DNA of 64,000 bases from Anomaloglossus baeobatrachus (taxonomy: Eukaryota; Chordata; Amphibia; Anura; Aromobatidae): positions 691,621,198 through 691,685,197 of the forward strand of contig NC_134354.1 of the NCBI RefSeq assembly GCF_048569485.1, given 5' to 3'. The notes beneath the pieces are model-generated. The model searched no databases, had not been told where the DNA came from, and saw only the letters and a program-made list of their open reading frames with translations. This document shows, one piece after another, positions 11,970 through 21,342 of this stretch. The position numbers and the translations under genes are program-made. Positions within the stretch are counted from its first letter, which is position 1. Every line of letters starts with the position of its first letter.

Positions 11970-14900
11970 TTTGTTTTAATGTTTTGTTTATTGAAGCAAA
12001 AGAAGATAATAATTCACATACAACAGAAATCACAGTCTTAACTAATACGATAACATTCGCATCAGCTGCTTCCCGTTTTAACTCTATGACCCGAGTTACT
12101 CGTGTAATAGATTGAACCATCGGATACTGGGGAAGTCTGAATTAATTTAGTAGCCTGGTTTCTGTATTAAGCTGCAACATTTTTAACAACAAGTTCAAAG
12201 GAACAAGAAATAGAAATATGGGGGGAGCTAGAATCTTGAACTTCAGTTCCAAAATTAAAGTTAGAGGGTGTAAGAGACAATAGGAAAAGGGGGGAGAGAA
12301 AGAAAGGAGAGAAGAGAAAGAAAGGAGAGAAGAAGGGAGAGGATTTTGGTCCTAGATCCGATCAATCCGTGATAAGAATTATTAGACAGCTGTCACTCAT
12401 CTCAATGGAGGGGGGTGAGGGGTGGCTCATAGACCCCTATGTTACCTTCTGCGAAGTCACTACTGCAAATTGAGGTTTAGACTTATAGACCTGCCAGCCC
12501 TCCCAGATCTGGAGGAAAGAGAGCATATTTTGGCGCGAGAGGGCTGAGAGTTCTTCGACGTGATATAATTGGTCGATCTTCATCAAGAGCTGCGCGAGAG
12601 TAGGGGTTTTCGTTGTGCGCCACAGTTGGGCTATGAGGAGCTTACAAGCTGAACTTACAAATGACGCCAGTTTTGAAGAAGCTTTATCTTTAGGCCACAT
12701 TGGGAAGTTCAGGAGCATTTGTCCAGGTTCCAAGACCCCCTGTTTGCCTGTGAGTTCGGATATTAACTGTGATGCCATCCTCCAGAAGGTCTGGATAATC
12801 GGACAAGTCCACCACATGTGTAAATAAGTACCCTTGTCCCTCTCACATCGCCAGCATTGATTTGAATTGGAGGAGCTCCATGTACTAGACGAGGTGGGAA
12901 CAATGTACCACCTCGTGATCACTTTAAATGAATTCTCTTGAACTCTCACACAACATGACGGACCGTGTGAGGCCTTGTAAATTTGGTTTGTTTGTAAATC
13001 AGTAAATGTAGAACTCAGGTCCCTCTCCCATCTTAGTACATATGCTCTCTTTACCACCAGTTTTTTTGTAAGCAGGGTATGGTATAAGTTAGAAAGAATT
13101 TTCCTGGGTGCCCGGGTTTGCATGCAATAAGATTCGAATGCAGTTAAAGGTCTGTCGAGATGAGTATGAGGTAAGAATGGCTGAATCACATGTTTTAACT
13201 TTGCATGATGAAGAAACGTGAGCCTAGAGAGGCCTGGGTTCATACCCATCTCCCGTTCAGATATCAGAGCGCCGTCCACCAGAAGATCAGCTAACGGAGC
13301 ATTCACCTTGGTCCGGAATGAGAATTTCATGGACGCGGCCTGGTTTACATCGGCATCTAAGATGTCGGAAACTTGGGTTAAAGGGGAGAGTGGTGGGGCC
13401 AATATCTCCCTGTTTTCCTTCCATTTGTGCAAGAGAGTTCTCGTAAGCTCACTTGTGAAGGATCCTTTATCTCTCTGATTAGCAGGGGAAAGTAGCATAG
13501 CTCGCAGAGATGTGGGGGCTAGGTATTCTTCTATAGAAATCCATAATTTAGTCGGAGGGCGTCTAATCCAGTCTATCGTTCTAGAGAGGACTGCAGCATG
13601 ATAATAAAGTGTTATGTTGGGTAATCCCATGCCCCCCCTGTCTCTTGGTAAACTCAGTGTTTGAAAGTTGATTCTCGGTTTATGTTTGTGCCAGACATAG
13701 TTGGATATTAAAGAGTTACACTTAGAAAGAAAAGATGTGGGAATTGGTATGGGTAGCATTTGAAAAAGGTAAATAAACTTAGGGAGTATAATGCTTTTAA
13801 TTAAATTTTTCCGACCTATCCACGAGAGGAAGGGAGCCTTCCATGAGGCTATATGTGTAGAAAGTGTAGGAAGAAGGGGCTTGTAATTGAGATCAAATAG
13901 GGATTTGAAGGTTTTCCCCAACTTAATGCCTAAATATGTTATGTGACTGTTTGGCCACCTAAAGGGGAACGAGTTTTGAAGAGATTTAGTAGCTTTGCTG
14001 GCGAGGTTAATACTTAGTGCTTCTGATTTTGATAGGTTAATTTTGAAGTTAGACCATCGGCCATACTCTAATATTTTCATGAAGGCAGGGAAGCCCCTCT
14101 CCGGCTTAGACATTACCACCAACAAATCGTCAGCAAAGGCGGCGGACTTGTGGTGAATTCCCTGTAAATTGAACCCCTCAATGTCCCGTTCCTGTTGAAT
14201 GGAGGCTAGCAAAGGCTCCATGACCAGGACAAAGAGTAAGGGGGACAAGGGGCAACCCTGCCTTGTACCATTTTTAATATCAAAAGGGTCGGTGAGGGTA
14301 TTATTTATTTTAATCCTGGCCGTGGGTGATGTGTACATCTGAAGTATTGCGCTTATGGTATCTGATGGGAAATGAAAGGCCTCCAACGTCCCCCGCAAGA
14401 ATGTCCAGTCCACCCTGTCAAACGCCTTCTCGGCATCCGTTCCCAGCAGCACTAGAGGCAGCTTATGGATCCTGGCGTAATGCATCAAGTTTAGTACTCT
14501 TAGTGCGTTATCCTTCCCCTCTCTTCCTCTGACAAAACCTGATTGTTCTGGGGAGATGAGATCTGGGAGGGTATCTGCCACACGGTTGGCGATTAAACTA
14601 GCATATATCTTTAGGTCCACATTCAAAAGTGAGATGGGCCTATAGTTTCCACAGCACTCTGGATCCTTCCCATCTTTATGTATTAATGATATATGTGCCT
14701 CTAGCGCTTGTTTGGGTATAGGGTCGCCAAGTAGAAGAGCGTTGCATGAAGCTAAGAGATGATCCCCTAAAATATCAAAGAATTTCTTATAATAGATAAT
14801 GGGAAGGCCATCCAGACCTGGAGCCTTTCCCACGGGACTCTTGGACAGGATGGACTGAACCTCCGCCCAGGAGAACGGTTTTTCTAAGGACGCCTGTTGT

Positions 14901-16506
14901 GTTTTAGAGAGTTTCGGAAGATTTAGTTTAGTTAAGTAGTTTTGTATATCACATTTCCTCTTATCTCTCTCCACTGCCGACTTTTCCGGTCGAATTTGAT
15001 ATAAATTTTTATAAAAGCGAAGGAATTCTTCCGATATTTGAGAATAGTCTTGCGTACGGTGGCCCTGTGAGGTTTTAATTGCATGTATGAACGTGCGAGC
15101 CTGTCTTTTTTTTATCATGGACATCATAAGTTTAGAGGCCTTGTCCCCATGTAGGAACATACGATTCCTCCAGCTGAGATAGAACTTAGCCGACTGTTTA
15201 TTGAGTATATCTCTCAGTTCAATTCGCTTCGCAGTCAGTTGTTCTAGTGTCTGTTGGGAAAGAGATTTCTTATGCTGAGCCTCCAACGTCGCTATCTCAG
15301 CATACAGAGTCTGCAAGAACAAATTCCTCTGCTTGTTGAGATGCGAGGAGATGGAAATCAGTTCTCCCCTAATGACCGTCTTATGTGCTTCCCACAACAA
15401 CGGGGCCGCAATATCTGGCGCCTTGTTCTCTGCAAAGTAATTACGGAGACATTCAGATATGCGTTTCTTATTTTCTTCCGAGGAGAGAATTGACTCATTC
15501 AATCTCCACGTACTATGTAGCCAATACGGCCTCAGGAGTGAGAAACTAGCTGCAACATAAGCATGGTCAGAGTAGGGTGTTGATTGGATCTCTGAATCGT
15601 TTACATTGGGTAGTAGGTGTCTAGGTAGGAAAATGTAGTCTAGTCTGTGGTATGATTTATGAGGATTCGAGAAGAATGTGAAATCTTTTACTGTGGGGTG
15701 TTGGTAACGCCAGACGTCTATTAGAGAGAGGGATTGGAGAGCGCATTTAATCCGAGATAGGTCCTTTAAAGAAAGGTGACTTTTCCTTGCAGTAGAGTCT
15801 AATTTGGGCTCCATAGCCACATTAAAGTCACCGCACAATATTGGAGTACCTTCTGAAAAACTGCCGAATTTTTTGAGCGTGGACAACAACCATCGAATCT
15901 GTTTGACATTTGGGGCATATACATTCCCTAGGGTTACCATAGAGCCCGCCAACATACCCTTGACAAAAATATATCGACCATCAGGGTCAGTAGCGATATC
16001 TTGGGCTAGAAAGGGTATATCTTTAGCGAGTGCTATGGAAACTCCTCTAGAGCCTTTGCGTGTGGAAGGGGCGTGAAACCAAGTGTTGTAGTGTGCTTTG
16101 GTAAAGCTTGGGATTTTGCTTTCACGAAAGTGCGTTTCTTGGAAGAATATCATATCAGCATGCCTCTTTTTTAGGCTATGCAAGGTCTGTGACCTTTGTA
16201 CAGGGGAGTTCAGGCCATGTGCATTAAGGCTTATTACCGTAAATACCTTATGATGTGACGCCATATTGGTGCAAACGGAAGGACAATCTGTTCTTTTCCC
16301 GTCGGGATGAATGGACCGGACCTATGACCAATGAGAGAGTGAAGGAGACAGAGAGACTGGGGAGTAGAAAAAGGTTTAAAGAAGAACAAGGTATTGGTAT
16401 CAACATTTTCAACTATTTGAAATTCAAACAAAAAAGAGTGTGCCTTAAGAGGGAGCAAAAGGTGCAAAACCCCTGTAATAACTTCATATTTTAGGCTAGC
16501 ATAATC
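11970..16506 (-). mobile_element. L1/Tx1-type LINE with 17-bp target duplication
   Basis: Inserted into transposon E: AAGGCATCAACACTATG occurs at 11953-11969 and again at 16507-16523, a perfect 17-bp target site duplication. The minus-strand element ends in an A-rich tail (complement of tttgttttaatgttttg). ORF2 fills 12437-16264, leaving about 240 bp before it and no ORF1, so the copy is probably 5' truncated just upstream of ORF2. Confidence 0.92.
12437..16264 (-). CDS. LINE ORF2 protein: endonuclease and reverse transcriptase
   Basis: An uninterrupted 1275-codon frame. Residues 1-240 form an APE-type endonuclease: LNAHGLNS (N14), QETH (E43), NVYAPN, CGDFN (145-148), HRLDYIF and YSDHAYV (H234). 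The reverse transcriptase spans about 470-770: GNYRPISLLN (540s), LGTDAEKAFDRVDW (D610), GTRQGCPLSPLLF and AFADDLLVV (710-716), the catalytic FADD. The C-terminus has a Cys/His knuckle CWRCERDKGTYLHMWWTC, usual in L1 and Tx1 clades. The protein nicks the target and primes reverse transcription of its own RNA. Start is the first Met of the endonuclease, MASHHKVFTV. It lies antisense to itgb7. L1 clade versus Tx1 branch was not settled. Confidence 0.93.
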   Translation of the reverse strand: MASHHKVFTVISLNAHGLNSPVQRSQTLHSLKKRHADMIFFQETHFRESKIPSFTKAHYNTWFHAPSTRKGSRGVSIALAKDIPFLAQDIATDPDGRYIFVKGMLAGSMVTLGNVYAPNVKQIRWLLSTLKKFGSFSEGTPILCGDFNVAMEPKLDSTARKSHLSLKDLSRIKCALQSLSLIDVWRYQHPTVKDFTFFSNPHKSYHRLDYIFLPRHLLPNVNDSEIQSTPYSDHAYVAASFSLLRPYWLHSTWRLNESILSSEENKKRISECLRNYFAENKAPDIAAPLLWEAHKTVIRGELISISSHLNKQRNLFLQTLYAEIATLEAQHKKSLSQQTLEQLTAKRIELRDILNKQSAKFYLSWRNRMFLHGDKASKLMMSMIKKRQARTFIHAIKTSQGHRTQDYSQISEEFLRFYKNLYQIRPEKSAVERDKRKCDIQNYLTKLNLPKLSKTQQASLEKPFSWAEVQSILSKSPVGKAPGLDGLPIIYYKKFFDILGDHLLASCNALLLGDPIPKQALEAHISLIHKDGKDPECCGNYRPISLLNVDLKIYASLIANRVADTLPDLISPEQSGFVRGREGKDNALRVLNLMHYARIHKLPLVLLGTDAEKAFDRVDWTFLRGTLEAFHFPSDTISAILQMYTSPTARIKINNTLTDPFDIKNGTRQGCPLSPLLFVLVMEPLLASIQQERDIEGFNLQGIHHKSAAFADDLLVVMSKPERGFPAFMKILEYGRWSNFKINLSKSEALSINLASKATKSLQNSFPFRWPNSHITYLGIKLGKTFKSLFDLNYKPLLPTLSTHIASWKAPFLSWIGRKNLIKSIILPKFIYLFQMLPIPIPTSFLSKCNSLISNYVWHKHKPRINFQTLSLPRDRGGMGLPNITLYYHAAVLSRTIDWIRRPPTKLWISIEEYLAPTSLRAMLLSPANQRDKGSFTSELTRTLLHKWKENREILAPPLSPLTQVSDILDADVNQAASMKFSFRTKVNAPLADLLVDGALISEREMGMNPGLSRLTFLHHAKLKHVIQPFLPHTHLDRPLTAFESYCMQTRAPRKILSNLYHTLLTKKLVVKRAYVLRWERDLSSTFTDLQTNQIYKASHGPSCCVRVQENSFKVITRWYIVPTSSSTWSSSNSNQCWRCERDKGTYLHMWWTCPIIQTFWRMASQLISELTGKQGVLEPGQMLLNFPMWPKDKASSKLASFVSSACKLLIAQLWRTTKTPTLAQLLMKIDQLYHVEELSALSRQNMLSFLQIWEGWQVYKSKPQFAVVTSQKVT

Positions 16507-16802
16507 AAGGCATCAACACTATGAATTAACACATGTGGAATGAAATACTTAAAAAAAAGTGTGAAACAAGTGAAAATATTTGTTATATTCTAGGTTCTTC
16601 ACAGTAGCCACCTTTTGCTTTGATTACTGCTTTGCACACTCTTGGCTTTCTCTTGATGAGCTTCAAGAGGTAGTCACCGGAAATGGTTTTCACTTCACAG
16701 GTGTGCCCTGTCAGGTTTAATAAGTGGGATTTCCTGCCTTATAAATGGGGTTGGGACAATCAGTTTTGTTGTGCAGAAGTCTGGTGGGTACACAGCTGAT
16801 AG

Positions 16803-17893
16803 TGAAACGCCCACGCTGGGGCTTGCAGGGCTCGCATGGTCACCGGGCTCGTGGTATTCGGGGTCAGGCTGTGAGTGGCCCGACCCGGCTTCCGTGACCC
16901 CCGGCGGGTTTCAATAAAAGGAAAGTCCGACCGTCAGTCCGGTGTTACAAGGGGGACGGAAGGAGGGTAACGGGGTCCCTGGGGGGCTTGCCATCGCTCT
17001 TCCCCAGGAAACGGTACGAGACGGGGACGGGGGTTGCTTGCAGTGCCACCCGTGGTTTGCGGCCAGGTGTTAAGCCGCCACTGCGCAGTCTCTCTCCGGG
17101 GCAGGTGTTACGGGCAGCCGGATGGAATCACTCCCCACGGGTGGAGCGGGGGAGCCCCGGGAGGTTAATGAGACCCAGGGCAACAGTCCTCAGGGACACC
17201 GGGGGCACAGTGCGGCGGCATTACTCACAGCAGTCACGGTGTGCGGTTCCAGTTGTTCTTTATTTAAAGTCCGTTTCACAAAGCACCCGGGTGCTGGTCC
17301 TCGCCGCCTGTAGCCTTTGGTCGGTCCCAGGCAGGTAGGAGGAAGGGGTGTCCGGTGAGGTGTTCTGGGGGTCTCTCCCTTTCGGTGCGTTAGTGCCGTC
17401 CCCGTGGCAAAGAGCATCTTGGGAACTCGCCGCCTCTCTGTCTCTCTCATCCCCGGTAGCGGGCACTACACCAACCGCCACCGGGTACAACTTTCTCCAG
17501 GGAACCCCAGTCCTCAGCTCCATTCCCCTCCTCTAGGTGTTATCAGCCCTGGTCTCGTGGCATCTCCTCAACAGGAGCTGTTCTCTGGACGTCTGCACTC
17601 CCTTGCAGCCTCTGACGTTCTGCCTAAAACTTCTTTGTGCTCTGCACTAAACTCACTCCTTCAGGCCCCCCCTCCCCTTGGTTGTCATGGGGACCTGCCT
17701 GTGTCCAGCCACCTGCTCATTAAGGAGACAGGATGAGTCATGGACTCAGAACAAACTTCATGCTGCAGAAGCTATTAACTCCTTCCTGCCAGTGTGATGT
17801 GAGTGTGTGTTGTGGGGACTCTTCTTCCTCCTGCCCGGGAAAAATGGGGTAACATTTAATACCCTGTAACGACCCGTTTACAGGGGCGTTACA
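16803..17893 (-). mobile_element. Solo LTR, probable Gypsy family, inserted in transposon E
   Basis: Starts TGAAACGCCC and ends GGGGCGTTACA on the + strand, so the LTR reads TGTAACGCCC...TTTCA on the minus strand. Flanked by ATAG at 16799-16802 and 17894-17897. No internal region is present, so only one LTR is left after LTR-LTR recombination. The 4-bp duplication fits Ty3/Gypsy. The sequence differs from the other LTR families in the window. Orientation is inferred by analogy. Confidence 0.8.
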
Positions 17894-17928
17894 ATAGTCC
17901 TACTGAATAGACTGTTAGAATTTGTATT

Positions 17929-18140
17929 ATGGCAAGAAAAAAGCAGCTAAGTAAAGAAAAACAAGTGGTCATCATTACTTTAAGAAATGAGGGTCAGTCA
18001 GTCCGAAAAATTGGGAAAAGTTTGAAAGTGTCCCCAAGTGCAGTGGCAAAACCATCAAACGCAACAAACAAACTGGCTCACATGAGGACCGCCCCAGGAA
18101 AGGAAGACCAAGAGTCACCTCTACTGCGGAGGATAAGTTT
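17929..18140 (+). pseudogene. Tc1 transposase N-terminal fragment
   Basis: Begins MARKKQLSKEKQVVIITLRN, followed by EGQSVRKIGKSLKVSPSAVA, the first helix-turn-helix of a Tc1 transposase. A single-base loss in the A-run after SAVAK shifts the frame, and everything past the first 70 or so codons is missing. The longer open frame that continues to 18522 runs into an unrelated MITE and is not transposase. Confidence 0.8.
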
Positions 18141-18202
18141 ATATTTGGTCTGTACTGTATATATTCTTTATGCAATGCAATATAACATGTTTTATTCCTT
18201 AA

Positions 18203-18655
18203 AGGGAACCTGTAACCTACTAACTTGCGGGCGGTCCTATACATTCCAGTGCAATAGACGTCGCTGCTCTCGGGTCTGGCAACTCCTCTATGTTTGTGAT
18301 TGCCGTCCCCCTTCTTGCTTCGTGTGGATGATGCATCCTTCGTCTTCCATACAGTGCCCTCCATTATGCTCCTGCGCACGCCCACTTTGCTCTGCCCTGC
18401 TGAGGGCAGAGCAAAGTAATGTAATGCGGGAAAGGTCAAAGATGCGCACTACAGTACTTTGCTCTGCACTCAGCAGGGCAAAGCAAAGTGCGCATAATGG
18501 AGGGCACTGTGTGATGAAATAGGATGAATCAACCACACAAAGTATGGAGGACAGCGATCGCAAGGATAGAGGAAGCGCCGGACCTGAGAACAGCGATGCC
18601 CATAATACCGGAATGTATCGAACCACCCCGCAGGTGAGTAGGTGACAGGTTCCCT
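18203..18655. mobile_element. TTAA-flanked MITE, 453 bp
   Basis: Ends AAGGGAACCTGTAACC and ggtgacaggttccct are inverted; TTAA lies at 18199-18202 and 18656-18659. Inside is a second inverted pair around ctttgctctgcc..gggcaaagc (18388-18490). TTAA targets are used by piggyBac and Kolobok elements. Confidence 0.75.
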
Positions 18656-18659
18656 TTAA

Positions 18660-19336
18660 GAGTTAAGTATTACTGTTGCATTCAATATATTGGGCAGAAT
18701 TTTATGATATTCTGGACCCAATTCTTCAAAGCTTTCTGGCATAAAAGCTTTGAAAAGTTGCAAACTTTAGGTGCAACTCAAAGTTGCAATTTTGGTGTCA
18801 CCCTAGTGTTTCCCAGCTTCCAAGAAAATGGCATACACCACTTCATGAATCAGGAGCGTCTGACTCCAGTACACCCCCTCATCAAGACTGGCATGAACAA
18901 AGCCCGTCTACATGAATTGGGCTCTTTGTATTATAAAATATTCATATCTTGTAGGCAATCCATAAACATACAACTCCAATCATCATGTACAGCATGACAG
19001 TCCCAATAGCGCTGCCTCTTAACTGTCAGCAATCGTCCCTTTGCTATTGCCATTGTAAAATCTGCGTATTTTGGCTCAGACAATACCTGTCATTTTGCCT
19101 TGTACCTACTAGTAATAAATAATGAAGTGCTAACATTAACTGTATGTTGTAAAGCAATAAGCTTCTATAAATGTCTGCAGCCATCTAGTGGCCAATGTGA
19201 CAAGTGCAATAATTCATAAGTTCTTTTTTTTTAAACGGATAGACACAAAAATGTAATTGTTTTCAATGATATTTCCTCTAAAAGTATGTGAAAATGTTGA
19301 TTTCTCATATTAACAAAGATATTTATGCCATTTTAG
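18660..19336. other. Intron sequence before MIDAS exon
   Basis: No element or coding segment recognised apart from the polypyrimidine tract at the acceptor. Confidence 0.5.
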
Positions 19337-19507
19337 GAGAGAAGAGAACCTTTCAAGTCCGGTTTAAGCGTGCGGAGGGGTACCCTATTGATCTCTATTA
19401 CCTGATGGATTTGTCCTACTCAATGAAGGATGATTTGGAGAACGTGAAGAAATTAGGAAGTGACATTCAGGAGGTGCTACACAAAGTCACCAAGTCTGTA
19501 CGCATTG
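19337..19507 (+). CDS. itgb7: itgb7 exon: beta-I domain start with MIDAS motif
   Basis: Acceptor ccattttag and donor gtatgg; phase 1 at both ends. Encodes [22 protein letters not shown] and then [23 protein letters not shown] is the DxSxS metal-ion-dependent adhesion site and the following KDD supplies the adjacent regulatory (ADMIDAS) aspartates of the integrin beta-I domain. The Gly split over the previous junction gives LRLGEK, in line with beta-7. Confidence 0.95.
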
Positions 19508-19674
19508 GTATGGTTCACGTGTCAATATAGACCTTAAAATAGACACAAATAGATAAAATAGCAAATCATATAAAAAATATATAAATATGTTTTTTCCCTA
19601 ACTTTAAGAACCAGGTAGTTCCTTAGCTAATTACTGCTGAGGGCTGTCCTAAAAATCGAAAAGCTAACTAAGCC

Positions 19675-20700
19675 ACAAAAGACAAGTAGAATAAGGTTTA
19701 TGGCACACTTGGAATTATGGGGGCTCAACAAGGGATCAAACCCGTCATTAGATACATTAAAACTTGGCACAACAAAAATGAATATAAGAACTTTATTATA
19801 AAGGCAATTAAAAAATATAAAATGTAACGTTTCCACCCCTATATTTGGGTCTTCATCAGACAGAATAGATTCTTGGGAAGGGATATGCCTTTAAGATGGG
19901 GACACAGTATAGTAGAGCGTCTCTCTAGAGTAGAGCGTCTCTCTCTAGAGGGCACTCACCTCCGCGTGTGTAAGACTCTCTACTATACTGCACCATTATA
20001 TCTATACAGAACAGCAATATGATTTATCCATAGATCTCTGTGTCATCATCTTAAAGGCATATTGCTACACAAGAATCTATTGTCATAAACCACATCTGAA
20101 AACCTTAGAGAATACTTCAGTGAACACAGACAATACTTGGCCTACAAAAATAGCATGATTCCTAGTATCATAAGGTCAAAAAGGCATATACAAAGTCATC
20201 CGGAAAACTCACACATTCTAGCCTAGTTGATGTATGGCACCAGCAAACCCCTAAGCACATTTTGCGTTGGCTTCTTCAGGGGGTGGGTGTTCTGGATGAC
20301 TTTGTATATGCTTTTTTGACTTTATGATACTAGGAATCATGCTATTTTTCTAGGCCAAGTATTGTCTGTGTTCACAACCTAGTGGAGACTTGTCTCTCCT
20401 CCTATGTACCATGACACTTACCTTGTTGGCACTTTAGCTATTCTGTGAGTCCTGCACTATGCATTTATTAATTGTAGTATGTCTTTTGTCTATATCTATG
20501 TCTAATAAAATTTGTATTGATTTATTATAATTTTGGTGATATCTATGGCTCCATATTTTTGTAGGTTTAAAACAAGAATCTTTTGTGTCTGATGAAGACC
20601 TAAATATAGGGGTCGAAACGTTACATTTTTGGACTGCCAGTATAATAAAGTTTTTATATACATTTTTTTGTATGCCAAGTTTTCTTGTAAGCCACAAAAG
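19675..20700. repeat. Nested foldback structure
   Basis: Outer arms: gccacaaaagac at 19673 and 20692 region, and the inverted segments acgtttccacccctatattt (19828) and aaatataggggtcgaaacgt (20604). Middle arms: the tgttcacagacaatacttgg segment near 20120 and its complement near 20350. Inner arms: gattcttg..atatgccttt at 19868-19893 against ttaaaggcatat..caagaatc at 20053-20078. No coding sequence. Confidence 0.6.
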
Positions 20701-20938
20701 ACAACTTTCAAATGTAAAACTCCATAATTGAGAAGTATTTACTCCCAAAATCTGGTGGAAATACAATGATGAATTGGGCCTATAGGTCTTGATTATACAT
20801 TTATATTTGGGATTGATGTTTTGTAAGCATATATTTTGTTTGGCTCTTATATATCTTGATGTCATCAGTATTGACCAGTAATGGTGTCACAGGCAGCTTG
20901 TGTGTTGCAGATGTGTATCTGACGCATTCTTTATACAG
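20701..20938. other. Intron tail before specificity-loop exon
   Basis: Unique-looking sequence leading to acceptor tttatacag; nothing else seen. Confidence 0.5.
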
Positions 20939-21180
20939 GTTTCGGCTCATTTGTGGATAAGACGGTGCTACCATTTGTGAACACAGTGAAATGGCAGATG
21001 CAGAATCCTTGTCCATCTCGTACAGAGCGCTGTCAGCCGCCCTTCAGCTACCGGCATGTCCTGTCTTTAACCTCAAACCTCACCTTATTCCAACAAAGAG
21101 TCAGTGCGGAAAATATCTCAGGCAACCTGGACACACCTGAGGGGGGATTTGATGCCATACTACAGGCGGCCGTGTGCACA
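20939..21180 (+). CDS. itgb7: itgb7 exon: beta-I domain, specificity loop and SyMBS
   Basis: Acceptor tttatacag and donor gtaagg; phase 1 in, phase 0 out. Begins [15 protein letters not shown] and contains the disulphide-bonded specificity-determining loop [31 protein letters not shown] carries the Asn, Asp, Pro and Glu residues that form the synergistic metal site in integrins. Two potential N-glycosylation sites (SNLT, ENIS) are visible. Confidence 0.95.
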
Positions 21181-21247
21181 GTAAGGAAACAAGATATTCA
21201 GATCTCACATATTGAATTCAGAATCTAGTATCATGCATAAATACTAA

Positions 21248-21342
21248 GGGGTACTTTGCACGCTGCGACATTGCAAGCCGATGCTGTGATGCCGAGCGCA
21301 ATAGTCCCCGCCCACGTCGCAGCTGCGATATCCTTGTGATAG
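21248..21342. mobile_element. Left part of a split Harbinger-like MITE
   Basis: GGGGTACTTTGCACGCTGCG begins just after TAA (21245-21247). The piece matches the right end of the intact MITE at 34349-34925 in reverse and stops at ATAG where the Gypsy LTR begins. Its other half is at 31701-32200 in flipped orientation. Confidence 0.85.

Larger units (their letters stand above)
11869..18157 (+). mobile_element. Tc1-like transposon E, internally deleted, host of two insertions
   Basis: Left tip CAGTACAGACCAAAAGTTTG, right tip ggtctgtactg, both against TA (11867-11868, 18158-18159). After taking out a LINE (11970-16506) and a solo LTR (16803-17893), what remains is a short Tc1 element: its 5' half up to the transposase N-terminus, then a direct jump to the 3' tip at about 18140. 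It closely resembles a Tc1 family common in fish and amphibians that starts with this same tip. Confidence 0.85.

Noticed and set aside
12615-15493. Short + strand frames opposite LINE ORF2
   Set aside because: Shadows of a long coding frame on the other strand, with no motifs.
18288-18626. 112-codon minus-strand frame
   Set aside because: Contained in the TTAA-flanked MITE; composition follows its inverted repeats.
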